Source: Alternaria dauci (taxonomy: Eukaryota; Ascomycota; Dothideomycetes; Pleosporales; Pleosporaceae). From it: 64,000 bases of DNA. Location of the stretch: the NCBI RefSeq assembly GCF_042100115.1, contig NC_091274.1, positions 62,001 through 126,000 of the forward strand, read 5' to 3'. How positions within the stretch are numbered: the stretch's first letter is position 1; each line of letters begins with the position of its first letter. The notes under the pieces were generated by a model. The model did no database searches and was not told where the DNA came from. It was given only the letters and a program-made list of their open reading frames with translations. Shown here piece by piece: positions 21,976 to 33,849 of the stretch. A program made the translations under genes and the position numbers.

Positions 21976-23250
21976 TCAAGCACAAGTACCTGCAGGGACA
22001 GCGCTGGGGGTACCGACGCAGGAGAACTTCTTGCCACCAGTCACAGTGACGGTGTGCCAGGTCCAGCCGCTGCAGTTACCGCACTCAATCGCAACATCAG
22101 TTCCGGTCGAAACAACACCGTTACCGCCAGTAATGTTCTCGATAGTAAGACCAGTGAGGGGAACGCCAGTGCCGGGAGCAACACCCTTGGGGAGGTCTCC
22201 GCCGTTGTAGTTCTGCTCGATAAGGATGCCATACCTAGCCAGTTGTTAGGACATATCAGGGAGCAAGAAGTGGTGCACATACTTGGTGATACCGCTGAGC
22301 GTGATGCCCTTGTAGGTAACCTTGTCAATGGATCCCTTGCCGTCAACAAAAGACTTGACTCGGATACCATTGGAAGAGTTCTGAACTTTGCTGTTAAGGA
22401 ACTGCACGTTGCTGACTGTGTTGGCAGCAGTACCAGATCCGTGGCCGACCGAGCCGACAGACAGACCGTGACCACCGTTGCACTGGCCGTTCTGGAAAAT
22501 AATGCCCTGCACAACGAGTCAGCAATCGGGCGCCATATTTCAGTGTGCAAAACTTACCGTTCCGGAGTTGATTGCAACGCAGTCATCCTGGTTGTCTACA
22601 ACAGCGCCGTCGATAACAATGTTGGAGCTAGCGCCAATGTCGAAGCCGTCAGTGTTGTGGGGCATCTTGTTCGCAGGTAGATTGTTCCCGCTCTTGTTGT
22701 CGATGGTCATCTTGTTGACCTTGAGGCCGTTGCAGCCGTTGATGCTAACAGCCTGCACTGGCGTGTCTAACAGGTAGAGGTTGTTGATGGATGAGGTGCC
22801 GAGCAAGTTGTGAGCAGCCAAGAACTTGGGCTTGGGGACAGGGCCGTTGCTGCCCTGGCCGTCCCAGTACTGGGCACCTTGGCCGTCAAGGCGCGCGCCG
22901 CTCGCTCCGTTCACGACGATGTTGGTACCGCCGATCTTGAGGAGGGAGTCGCTGAAGCCAGTCTGGGCGAGCCAAGTGTTGTGGCCCTGGAAAGTGACCG
23001 TTGTGCCTGAGCTGAGCTTGGAAAGATCTAGCGATTGACCTTTGGGGACAGTGATTCCGTTAAAGGTGATGGTCGTGCAGCCAGGTGCAGCAGAGGCAAC
23101 AGCACTGGGGCTAATGGTGCCCGTGTAGGAACAGTCGACACGCTTGACCAGCGCATTCGAAGAGGCAGCAGACACGTTGTCGATGGCAGGAGCCGCTGAG
23201 GCAATCGCGGCCACAGTGGCGAGCACCAATCCAGCGTTGAAGGCGGGCAT
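21976..23250 (-). CDS. Secreted endopolygalacturonase, GH28
   Basis: Three exons (23250-22558, 22506-22283, 22234-21976) encode 391 residues. The introns are GTAAGT..GCAG and GTATGT..CTAG. A signal peptide is followed by a short propeptide ending in a Kex2-type LVKR (about residue 37). GH28 landmarks in order: NTDGFDIG and NQDDCVAINS (catalytic Asp residues), GHGLSVGSVG (catalytic His), and IRVKSF (substrate-binding Arg/Lys). The enzyme cuts alpha-1,4-galacturonan in pectin outside the cell, which points to a plant-associated life. A TATA box lies 125 bases upstream of the ATG at 23375-23380. The mobile elements end 82 bases beyond its stop codon, so the gene itself is intact. Confidence 0.95.
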
Positions 23251-23374
23251 TATGAAAGTGCTAGAGGATGTTGCTCTGAGTTTCGGGAGACAAAAGTCAA
23301 CGTATGAAGAGAGGAGAAGTGGAAGCTGGAGAGATGTGCTGTGATGATTCTCTTGGAGTCTTCGGTAACAGCTC

Positions 23375-23380
23375 TTTATA
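23375..23380 (-). promoter_or_regulatory. TATA box of the polygalacturonase gene
   Basis: TATAAA read on the minus strand, 125 bases before the start codon at 23250. Confidence 0.5.
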
Positions 23381-25151
23381 CAAGTCCACGATCTCTTTCG
23401 ATTGCACTAACTATAGCATGACCTTCCCGTATTTCTCACTACAGAAGTACCCTGCCTCTTTCGGCTTCAATCAGACCTGCGAACATCCAAGTTAATGACC
23501 TCGTCTAACTGAAATCAGTCGGTCATTGACCTACGCGAGCTCATACGATACAATGTGAGGTTGGACCCGCGTGGTAGACATGCTCTCTGAGCAGTCTAGC
23601 TCTCAGGATACGATAGTCGCGCCGGCTGCTAATCTATTCTCCACCAATGGCGAATTTTTCACATAGTATGTTCTCGTAAACGATCATGGGCCCGATTGAG
23701 CTTGTTGTAGTAGAGCAGATGGTGGAGATGAGAGGTTTACAAGAATGCTAGACACTGTCTGTGCGCACGCAGCGATCATGGTTCACAGAGACCCAAAGAC
23801 CGGGTCCGTGCGTGTAATGCGCCGGTCGAGGCGAAGTGAGCACCTTCTAGCGTCGGGGGAGAAGGGTCATTCCGCCACGTGGCAGACAGCAGCAGCGCGC
23901 CGCAAGATTCACGTTCGTGGTACCAGAAAAGCTTGTTGGATCTTCTCTTCTTGGGACTGCTTTTTGAGCCTGGGTAGTTGGCACGGGAAGATCAAAGGCC
24001 GACGGTGCTCGCCGTACTTTTGCGTCGGGAAACATTGTCGCGTGGACACATAAAACGTACCATGGGACAATCTGGCGGTAACTGCCTTCACATCCGTCTC
24101 ACTTTCAAGATGGTCGGCGTGCGCCGGTTCCGGTACGCTTAGCGCTTTCGGGGAGTCCGCATTAGGCGCGTTGACGCGGTGAACTAATGCAGGGCAGACA
24201 CAGATCCGACAGTAGCGCTAATCACCTCAGCTAATGTAGCAGTATAAGGACCGAGAATGTAATCACTCCACTTTCCGAAAATCGCCGTCCGCACTCGATG
24301 ACAGTCTGGAAAGCGGTTCGGCTAGGTGCCAAGTAGCGTCAGCTGTTCTAGACTATATCTATAGTACACCAAGGGGAGAATTGTCGGTTACCAGGGGCGG
24401 GACCTTCACTCAGCCGCATGCGACAGAGATTTCCGCGCCAGAGGTAAGAAGACTGGGGTTACTGGTGCGGAATCAACCGGATTATAATTCACAGCAACAC
24501 CCGACAATATGGCGCATCAACTCGCAGTCATCGTGCGCCGTCCGAGTTACGGCTGCGCCTTGGGAGAACGCGCTTTGATGGTTCATGAGCCATGCGTGGC
24601 GAAGCGCTCCTATCCAGTCATGCTGAAAGCCGCCGCACAGTCACATACGCTTCCCAGTCGTAAGCAACGACAAAGCCTTGTATTGTGTATCTCTAGAAGA
24701 AAGGGAACGACACAGGTCTTGTACGCGGCACTGTACAAGTTTCTCCTACGGGACGCTGGCTTGCAAAATCCCATTTGTAGTAAAGAAGCCAACAAAGCTG
24801 CCTAACAATCCCAGAGAAACAGGATTGCCGGACGTCCGAATGATGCTGCGAGATTTGAGAGCATGGCACCGGCCAAGCCATACTAATTTCTTACAGAAGA
24901 AATGCCATTTAAACAGGCTTCTGACGAAATTCTCATCTGAGCAATAGGCACATTCACAATCTCAGTAAGGAGTCTTTGACATTATCTATGGAGACAATCT
25001 CACTGATTTGCAAAGGAGAGAATATGAGCTTAACAGTGCGGTATCATCGGAAGGCTGCGGCTCAGAAACCGGCTCTATCATTCGTGCGAATGTAAAGGAC
25101 AGGCGTAGAGCGAGTGTAAAGGATGTCTAACCCGACAACGTTACAACGTTA

Positions 25152-26096
25152 TTGAGAAGCACGACTCCAAAGCTACTCGACATGCTTGTTTTAGACTCTC
25201 TTCAAGTTCCGACGCTATTTACGGACACCAGACCTAGTATCGAAGCTTTGGTTGCCTTGGCAGTGGATATGATTACCATGATAGAACAAGCTTGTATCAG
25301 CTCTGTTGAGACTACCAGAGGTGCCGGCGTTGGATCAAAGAAGCGCCGAAATACACTGATCGAAGCAATCAGAGCCTAGCCTCGCAAGCCATGCCTCGTC
25401 GGCTTATGCGCCACTTTCTCGGTACTATCGTCAACAGCCATACAGTCCGCGTCGCGGTTCAGGTCAGCTGTGCTTCCCGTGCAGTACCCAGCCGAGGTCG
25501 GCCGACATGTCCTGTATATAAACGACCTTCGTCCATAGGCTTATCGCAACCTATTTATGCCATATCCCAAGCATCTCAAAGCTCTGGTCGAGGCTGTTGA
25601 AGTCAATCTGTGTGGAGCTGCTAGATGCCAGATTTCTTCTTAGAATTTTGGCCCGGACGAAGAACCCACTACAGGCTTCAAAATCATATCGAAAGTCTAC
25701 AAGAAGCGCCCGCCCTTGTCGTTTGGAGAATGGCATCGCTTCTACGCCTGTATTGCTTGACAAAAGAGACTTTGGAGTCACACTGTGCTCGATTTATGAA
25801 GCTGTAAAAGTGCTCCACTTAATAATACCCGTGGACTGCTTTCGAGCCTATCCTCCTCCAGAGGCGAACTCTGCATTTGCTTGACTCCTGGTGACTTCAA
25901 TCACGTGATTGCGGCTATGAATATATAGGTCTACGAACAAGTCAATCACCGCACCTATCGTGTCGGCTTTGCAGCTCGCGATCCGATCCACGGTGCTCAT
26001 ATTGCGCGTTTCTATGATAGCATCAAATGCCCTAACAACCATCTCCCCAGTGAACACATGACCAAAGCTAATGTGTACTTGTCTTCTACTATCTTA
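25152..26096 (+). pseudogene. Possible decayed coding region, product unknown
   Basis: One reading frame keeps protein-like stretches across 945 bases in spite of six stops. It opens with LLDMLVLDSLQVPTLFTDTR at the left, has LKALVEAVEVNLCGAARC and RPPLSFGEWHRFYACIA in the middle, and ends with HRTYRVGFAARDPIHGAHIA before TGA at 26094-26096. Stops in this frame include TAG 25377-25379, TAG at about 25543 and further ones later. No family is recognised. Persistence of one frame suggests a former gene, but chance cannot be excluded. Confidence 0.25.
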
Positions 26097-27238
26097 TGAT
26101 TCGGCATTAGCTACGTAAGACTCTTCAACCGCATGCCAGGCGATACACAATCTCATCAGGAACTACTATCCCACCGTAGACAAGTGAGCATAGAAACCAA
26201 CTGTATTTCTAACAAGACGTGTCGATTTTCTGAAGATGAGAAGAGGGCGTTGAAGTTTTTTAGTCTCACGGGAGCGATCAGCTTCTTCACTAGTTGGCAA
26301 AACCACATCGATTGTCCATACCCAAAACACCAGTTCTACCCAGAGAGAAGTTGTATAACTCGAACCACCCAACGATAAAACAGCGTCCAGAACGTCCGCA
26401 AAGTACCGATATAATCGCAGTGGAGAGACACATGCAAAGAACGCATCCAACAAGTTCGTACACGCGCTACACTAGACATTCGCCTTGAGATCCCGTCATC
26501 ATCTACCACCCACCAAACAATCTTTGAACATCCAGAGCTTCTCCATAAACGTAACACACCAGATCACCCCTCCACAGCAAACCCTTTTTTTTCGCCATCA
26601 CTCAAAAACCCCCATTGTACCACGCCTCACATGTCCAAAACCCAAAAGATATCCTGCCCAGACACCAACAAGCAAGAGTGAAAAACTAGCGAATACATGT
26701 CCGAAAGTTCAAAACATGCCAACGCCTTTCCATGCCCGCTTCCACATTTAACACCCTTATTCTCCGATATTTCCAAATGCTCCAAATACACATACCCTCT
26801 ACACAACTCTCACACAACACCACACACCCACTTCATCTCATACCATATGATTGCGGTGATTTGATCGTATTCCATTCCATGACTGACTTTTTTCTTCATA
26901 CAAGCATGCACTAGGACATGACTCGGTCACCCATGCTAACCATGCTAACCGCGTGTGTGTATGGGGAGGGAAAAGGGTAAAGTACTCAATACAGCGCCTC
27001 ATGCCACGCCTCCGGTTCAATTCAGCCCGGTTCGGTTCGTGAGTATGGCCATTCGATCATCGTCATCTCGCTAGTCAGTCCCTCCCCCTTTATTCTCACA
27101 ATAGCCAGCCCTCTATCCTTTTTCCCGGCCAAACCAGATCTAGCTGGCCTCGAGGCGTGGTCTCACTGCCTCGCCCGTATGCATGTTCTCAGTAAGAAAA
27201 CGCCAAACTCCCATGCAGTATATGCCTACCCACCAAGC

Positions 27239-28389
27239 TCAAGCCTCCTGCTCCCTCTGCTGCCGTCCCTTGCCACCACCCCGCCTGTCTCCTCCCTTGC
27301 CCCTGTTCTCACCGTCCTTCTTGCCATCGCCAGCCAGCGGGTCGCCGCCGCCCATGGTCAGGGCCGCAGTCGCGAGACGGTTCGAGAGATCGATTTGTGT
27401 ACGGATAGTGTTTGCGAGGTAGGATACGACGAGGACGTCTTGGATATGCGCGTTGCTGTGATGACATTAGCATAAGCACATGGACAAAAAGTTACAGGCA
27501 AGGAAATGGAAACGTACAAATCGCGCTCGATATCCGCGGGCTCGACCTTGGGCGCGAGGCTGAGGGCGTTCATGAGGAACTGTCCCAGCGCAGACGACGG
27601 CTCGGCCTCCTCGTCCAGGACGTTGTTAACGTAGTTGGAGACGCGCTCGAGCATGTCGAGGACGTGTGTGATTGCGCGCTCGAGCGAGTCGAGATCGGTC
27701 ATGACGTCCTGTGACCGGTCCTCGTTGTCCTTTGCCGACGAAATGAGCTCGAGGCCCGACCGCTCCGCCTCGCCGTACTTGATCTCGTGGGGCACGGGGA
27801 TGAAGAGACAGGAGTCGGCGGCGCGCTCGGCCGTCACGCCAATGGGCGCCGAGATGTACGTCTTGGACTCGATGTCCTTGCCGGGGACCGTCGAGACGGT
27901 CAGATGCACGGCGGGATGCGGCCACGTGCCGTCGCCCTGCTGGCTGTAAAAGTTCTGGATGAGGGCGGAAAAGGTGTTGAGGTCGCTGCTCGTGGCGTAC
28001 CAGCCGACGAGGACCTCGCGCGGGTTTGCGCGCAGGTGCAGGGCGAGCATCTGCTTCTGGTAGTCCATGTCGACCTCGACCTGCTCGGCCGTCTCCGTGT
28101 GGGGGACGGCATAGCAGTTGCGGATCTCGATCTCGGTGCCGTCTTCGCTGCGGGTGCCGAGGAGGGTGCCGATGACGCGCTCTTGCTCGGCGGGGCGGCG
28201 CAGCGAGTGGTCGAGGATGGAGAAGACGGCCTAGTGAGTGCGTGTCAGAGAGGAGGAAGGCACTGCCCGTGTGTCGTCGCATACCTGGGGCTGGATAGCG
28301 ACATTCAGCGGGGCAGTCGACGGCTGGGCGCCCATGGGGGCAGGGCCGAGCGGGCGCGCCAGATGCAGGAAGGAGTCGTTCTCGGCCAT
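27239..28389 (-). CDS. Eukaryotic translation initiation factor 3 subunit F
   Basis: Exons 28389-28285, 28230-27518 and 27455-27239 join to 344 residues. The N-terminal MPN domain (about 28-165) reads [13 protein letters not shown].., then VIGTLLG, then [13 protein letters not shown]. The JAMM zinc ligands are not evident, as is usual for eIF3f, which is structural rather than a protease. The C-terminal helices ([31 protein letters not shown]) match the eIF3f family, and the tail is Gly/Lys-rich. It acts in the cytoplasm as part of the eIF3 scaffold on the 40S subunit. It is divergent from UTP25, with 345 bases between start codons, so the two translation and ribosome-related genes may share a promoter region. 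Confidence 0.93.
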
Positions 28390-28422
28390 GGTGACGGTGA
28401 AGGAGGTGCTTGGGGGCGTGGC

Positions 28423-28446
28423 CGTCGTCGTCGTCGTCGTCGTCGT
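28423..28446. repeat. GTC trinucleotide microsatellite
   Basis: Eight GTC units in the 5' untranslated side of eIF3f, inside the shared eIF3f/UTP25 promoter region. Confidence 0.8.
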
Positions 28447-28734
28447 GAGGCGGTCGGGGGACGTCAAATGTGCTTTGGTGGGGCACGAGGTCGATATTGT
28501 GAAAGAAAGCTGGGCAGGTGCGTTCGCTTGCACGGACCATGTGAACTTTTTTTGGTGGACGCGGCGGGCTAGCATTACTTTCGGGCGTGTTCACGTCGCA
28601 ACCACACGACCTCAAATAGACGGAAAACTCCAATTTCGTAAATTCAAGTATCGCGACTCGGTTCATCTCGGAATCAGCACTGCGCACACACCAACCCTCA
28701 CCCAACGTATACCACCCGGCGCATCGCATCGCAA

Positions 28735-30926
28735 ATGGCGCCAATGAGAGGGCGAGGCCGAGGCGGCTCTCGAGCGCGGGGAGTGACAAGAGGGCGAGGC
28801 GGCATGCGAGGCCGTGGAAGAGACGGAAGCAGAGGCGGCTTTGCAGCAGCGAGAACACGGGACGAGGTCCAAGATTCGTGAGTACGGATATTGGTCGCAG
28901 GCGCACTCGCCCAGTACTGACCGCAGCCGCCAGAAACGTCCACATGCGCGAACCATCTGTATCTGACGAGAGCGAATCCGACGTCTCAGACGACGCGGCC
29001 TCGGACGAAGAGGAGGAAGAAGCGCAGCCAGCCGCGAATGCGTATGCCACTCTCCTGCAGTCGTTCTCGTCGCGCAACACTGGCTCAGACGAGCACCGGA
29101 AGAAGAGGCGGAAGTTGGGACATGAAGAACCGGAGCAGGACGTCGAGGAAGATGATGAATCCACCACGCTCGAAGCCGAAGACGCTGAGGCAGAGGCAGA
29201 GGAAGAGGAGGGGGATAACGACGTCTTGGACGAGGAAGACCAGAAGCTCGAGCAAGCCTTTGAAAAACACTTTGCGAACCCAGACGAGAACGAACTAGCG
29301 ACGCGACTCAAGCGGATAGCAGCCAACCAATGGACATCACAGAAGCTCGATCGCAAACCCGGGCTGGGCGCTGGCATCTTCCAGGTCCCCAGCGACGACG
29401 TCAAGCCGCCGGTCAGGAAGCTCAAGAGCGTCCGCGACGTCCAGCTGAAAGCGCGGCTCGTCGAGAATGCACAAAACAGAATCGGCGCTTTCGACGAGCT
29501 AGAACAGGCCATCACACCCGCGATATTCGGCTATCAGGATCTGCTATTCGGCGCGCGGACAGTGCAAAATGCCAGTCGTCTCCGCGACATTACCTGTCTG
29601 CACGCCCTCAACCATATCCTCATGACGCGCGACCGCGTCCTCAAAAACAACGCCAAACTCGCCCAAGCAAAAGACGACAACGACGCCGACACGGAATACC
29701 GCGACCAGGGCTTCACACGCCCAAAGATCCTCTTCCTGCTCGAAACAAAACAGGCCTGCGTCCGCGTGCTCGACAGCATAACCGCGCTCCACGATTTCGA
29801 ACAGCAAGAGAACAAAAAGAGATTCCTCGACAGCTTCTCCCTCCCCGAAGACAAGTTTTCGCCAGACCGACCCGCAGATTTCCGCGCCCTGTTTGAAGGA
29901 AACGACGAAAACGAATTCCGCATCGGCGTCAAGATAACGCGGAAAACGCTGAAATTTTACTCGACGTTTTACAACTCTGACATTATTTTTGCTTCCACAC
30001 TCGGCCTGCGTCGCGCCATAGAATCCGGAGACCCAAAGAAACGCGATTCAGATTTCCTATCGTCCATCGAACTCGTCGTCATGGAGCAAGCCGACGCAGC
30101 GCTCATGCAGAACTGGGAGCACGCCGAGTTCGTCTTTGACCATTTGAACCGCCAGCCCAAGGACTCGCACGGCTGCGACTTCAGCCGTGTACGGAACTGG
30201 TATCTAGACGGACACGCGGGCTTCGTGCGGCAAACCATTGTGCTGAGTGCATTTCTCACACCAAAGATCAACACGCTGTACAACAAACACATGCGCAACT
30301 TTGCAGGGAGAGTGAAATACACAGCAGACCATTCCGCCGGCGTCATCGAAAACATGGCATACGGTATCAAACAAACATTTCTCCGCTTCGACTCGCCATC
30401 ACATCTCTCGGACCCAGATGCACGCTTCAAATATTTTACGACCAGCATCTTGCCGTCCATCACACGCCTTCCTGTGCCTGTCCAAGGCGGTCTGGGTGTC
30501 CTGATCTTTATCCCGTCTTACCTCGACTTTGTACGCATCCGCAACTCCCTTGTCGACACGGATATCGCATTCGCGTCTATATCCGAATACACAGACGCAA
30601 CGGACGTGCGTAAAGCACGCTCGCATTTCATGAACGGGAAACATTCTGTGCTTCTGTACACGGGCCGCGCGCACCACTTTCATCGGTATAATCTCCGCGG
30701 CGTGAAACGGGTCGTTTTCTATGGGGTACCGGAGAACCCGGTGTTTTATGAGGAGGTCGTGGGGTTTGTGGGCAAGAGTGTGGAGAGGGCGGAAATTGGG
30801 AGGGTTGAGGGAAGCGTCAAGGTGTGTTTTTCGAGGTGGGAGAGGCTGGAGTTGGAGAGGGTGGTTGGGACCAAGAGGGTGGGGAGGATGGTGGGGGATA
30901 GGGGGGATGTGTTTGATTTTGTGTGA
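28735..30926 (+). CDS. UTP25: U3 snoRNA-associated protein UTP25 homolog
   Basis: Exon 1 (28735-28877) encodes an Arg/Gly-rich tail of 47 residues. The intron (28878-28933, GTGAGT..CCAG with a CTGAC branch) joins it to exon 2 (28934-30926), giving 711 residues in all. An acidic low-complexity region (about 55-150) precedes the conserved body: NQWTSQKLDRKPG, then the NTPase-like domain and the UTP25 C-terminal domain with YTADHSAGVIENMAYGI and LLYTGRAHHFHRYNLRG. UTP25 is part of the nucleolar small-subunit processome that matures 18S rRNA. The helicase-like domain of the family is degenerate. The exon 1 start is chosen because it provides an in-phase splice and an RGG tail common in nucleolar proteins. 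Confidence 0.9.
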
Positions 30927-31783
30927 GGTGGTGGAGTTGTGTCGGCTTGGTAGATACTGGCGGTGTATGTGATGGGCTTTGTAGTCGTGATGTTTATGCT
31001 AATGAGCTTTTACCCTTTGGTGGGAAAGCATTGGTACTATTCTTTGACTAGTCTTTTGTTCACTCCGTGCGGCTTCAGTGGTAGACATGATCGTTGAGGT
31101 GTTCTTCCTGCTTCAGGTGGGCGAGTAACTGGACCTTCTTCTCGTGTATTTGGTTTGCTCTTTCTGCCTCCTCCTTCATGCCTTGGACATATTCTTCTTT
31201 CCACTTCTCGACTACGAGCGAATGAAAGAGAGCAAGCGAGAGTCAACTTGGTGTGGTTGGGAAAATGTAGGAGCATATGAGAAGAGTTTGGGATTGACGG
31301 CGTGGAAAATCACCTTTATGGGAGGTTTGCCATGACAGTAGTGAGGTCAGACAAGGAGCATAAGGATTTCGGATTCTATCGTCTGCTCGAGACTCTGCAT
31401 AATCGTTTCGAGGTGATTGCGAACGCGAGGGTCGCGTCAGTCGTGTCAACAAAGCATGAGTACACTTTCGGGGAGTGAGGAATGTCCTTTGAACGTTTGT
31501 TAGGTTTGCCATTCGCGTCACATCTGCGTGAGGTTTTCACCAAATCTATCTTATAAAGGTGGCATACTGCGTTTCTATCACTTCAATTGTCCTCGAGTTG
31601 CACACTGACGTTCGGCAGCCCCTTCACCTTCACCTTCTTCAGGTTGCTCTTGCCTCACTCACTTCATTCAACTTTATCACCGACAGATGAATCACGGCAA
31701 CGTATCCACCATCACTTCCGCAACGACTCGCCTCTGACCGCCAACTCTGACCTCACACTCCTGCCTCCATCATCTCGACAGAC
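30927..31783. other. Intergenic region
   Basis: About 860 bases. Short frames only. The right part, pyrimidine-rich from 31560, is the likely promoter and leader of the following secreted protein gene. Confidence 0.4.
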
Positions 31784-33141
31784 ATGAAGCTCTACTTCCT
31801 CCACAGCCTCGCAATCGCAACACTGGCTTCATCCCACATCCTCCCACCCACCTCCTCCAGCACCTCACCCGCAACCCACCCTCTCTCCCCCCACAACACC
31901 ACCAACACCCATCCCAGCAATGCAAACCTCACCAGTATCCTCAACAACAACCTCCACCCCCACACCCTCGCCAACCCGCCCACCAAATTCGAAAAAGCAG
32001 TCTCAACCGGCCAGACCCTCGACTTCGCCATGCGCTCCAAAGACAGCGTCGCCCGCTGGTTCTTCAAAGACTTTCCGCAATTCGCAAACACCTGCCAATC
32101 GCCCTTCACGGGCGACGGTCGCGCCGAACTCGCAACATGGGGTTTCGACGACAGCGACGCGCTGAGCGCGACGGTGGAAAAAGAATGCGATTTCGATGCA
32201 TATCATAAGATTAAAGCGGCGTTTGAGGAGCTGGGGCTGGATACGAGGGCGAGTAGGGATGGGGGGCCGAATCGGTGTTTTAAAGTGAATCATAGGGATG
32301 GGGTGGCGATTAAGAGGGATGGGGAGGGGAAGCTGCCGGTGGAGGGGAGGCAGGTTTATGAGGTTTGTGGGAAGACGTATAGGGTAATTTTTTTCTCTCC
32401 TACTCACTGTTAAAGAATGGCGGAAGTACTAATGTTCTACCAGGCTACAGGTGCAACCTACGAGTTCGCTGTTAATCCCAATGGTCTCATCGCCCTCATG
32501 AATATCATGAGCTTGACGTACGCTGCGAAAACGTATACGTGGTTCCGCACGCCGCTGCCCGAAGAGCTACCGCATATTGGCACGGCGCAGGATATCGCGT
32601 GGGCAATGTGGAACCGCGTTGCTGCACATAATCTCGCTGGCCTCAAGTACCTGCTTGTCACACAGGTCATGAATGCAGGGAGCAGAGAGCTCTTCAGAAG
32701 CGCCTTGGAGACACTGAACCCGCCACAGAGCGAGTACAAGTTGTGGCCCGGCGAGGAATTTGGTATGAACACGAAAGGAGGGCTAGCGATTCTGGGTGCG
32801 TCACGCACGACCCGTGATACAACGCTCCCGACACGCATCAGTGAAGAAATACATACTAACGAGACGCAGGCTCTCCAGTCGGATGATGGGCGGGCTACCT
32901 CTTGCTACAGCACAAGGACCAACTTGGTGGGAACCGGTACATCGAGAAGGTCAGGCTGTTCAAGCCGCCGGGCGCGAGTCTACCGTATCTTCTCTTCTAT
33001 GTGGCAAAGGAACCGGCGGTCGGGCACGCTGGCCTGGCAGAGGTGGAGGTGCAGGCGGAGAAGGACGCGTTACGCGAAGCGGAGAGAGGGACGGAGAGAA
33101 AGAATTTCGTAAGGGAGCATGTCATACACGTGCTGTCGTAG
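31784..33141 (+). pseudogene. Secreted protein of unknown family with a premature stop
   Basis: Exons 31784-32383, 32444-32795 and 32870-33141. The introns are GTAATT..CCAG and GTGCGT..GCAG with a CTAAC branch site. The protein opens with a signal peptide (MKLYFLHSLAIATLASSHIL) and a Ser/Pro/Asn-rich linker. The body includes SVARWFFKDFPQFANTCQSP, HIGTAQDIAWAMWNRV and LWPGEEFGMNTKGGLAILG. I do not recognise the domain. In exon 3 the natural frame (GYLLLQHKDQLGGNRYI) is preceded by TGA at 32884-32886, codon 323 of 408, next to a TGG. A TGG to TGA change would explain it. The product would then be 322 residues, lacking the last 85. A 3' exon ignoring the second intron is also open but gives an Arg-rich unnatural tail. 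Confidence 0.65.
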
Positions 33142-33590
33142 AGCCTAGCTATGACGTAAGGACTGGAAAGTGCATGAAGTCGGAGATATCGGTTTCGATG
33201 CTTCTGGAATGAGAAGTGAACGCTACGTGGAATTGACACCAGCGGAGGTCGTTCATTGGGTCCGCCTTATCTTCCGTAAGCCTTCCCATGTGACCATGCG
33301 ACGTCAGCGCGCAGTTGACTGGGGTGTTGATTGGAAGGAGGCGAGACGCGTCCGACGCGTTCTACCCCTCCATGAACTTCATGTTGATTCTCACACTTCG
33401 CTCCTACACCGCATCTCACACCCCTCCTAAGCATCGGGCGTCTTTTCTAGTGCTTCTTGGGGATGCTTTAAAGTTGTCCACGTCGTGCACATCAACTTTC
33501 GACACGCACAAACGACTTTCACCTTCACAACAAGACGAGCGACGAAGAGACAAGTTCCTGCCCGACCCAGCCGCGATAACACGGTGGATC
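33142..33590. other. Short intergenic region
   Basis: About 450 bases between the disrupted secreted protein gene and the small 54-residue gene. No feature recognised. Confidence 0.4.
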
Positions 33591-33849
33591 ATGTCTCGCC
33601 ATATCCCCCCAACACTCATCGGCGGTTCCAATCTCGGTTACGAGGCGCTCCAGAACCATATCCACCTCGGAATCGATACCCTGGAATCGTCTCTGTGAGT
33701 CTCCCCACCCAACACCACCGCTAACCGGCTAGCCCTAGGGAACGTATCAAACTACATCAACGACGATGATACTTTCCCCTTTCCCTAGGAACACAGCCGA
33801 CAACGGAGGCGGGCAGAGACCTGTAAAGCCCCCGCCTAGAAGAACGTAG
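33591..33849 (+). CDS. Small protein of 54 residues, hypothetical
   Basis: Exon 1 (33591-33694) begins MSRHIPPTLIGGSNLGYEAL, and exon 2 (33789-33849) ends NTADNGGGQRPVKPPPRRT. The 94-base intron starts GTGAGT, ends CCCTAG, contains a GCTAAC branch-like site and joins in phase. Both parts read like protein and the whole is 165 bases. A nearer acceptor (GGCTAG at 33731-33732) gives another short tail. No signal peptide or membrane segment is seen; the C-terminus is basic and proline-rich. No family is recognised. Confidence 0.5.

Larger units (their letters stand above)
23251..27238. other. Long gene-poor region
   Basis: About 4 kb between the polygalacturonase start and the eIF3f stop. No intact gene is seen. 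A plus-strand frame with scattered stops between about 25152 and 26096 may be a decayed gene (listed separately). The right part (26480-27000) is C/A-rich and without structure that I recognise. Confidence 0.4.

Noticed and set aside
27626..29515. A 629-residue minus frame spanning eIF3f, the intergenic region and UTP25
   Set aside because: Composition is Ser-rich and then Arg/Pro-rich without motif, and it crosses two well-supported genes and their promoter.
32417..33112. A 231-residue plus frame extending exon 2 of the secreted protein past its second intron
   Set aside because: The added tail is Arg-rich and unnatural, while a good intron (GTGCGT, CTAAC, GCAG) leads to a frame that reads like the protein family.
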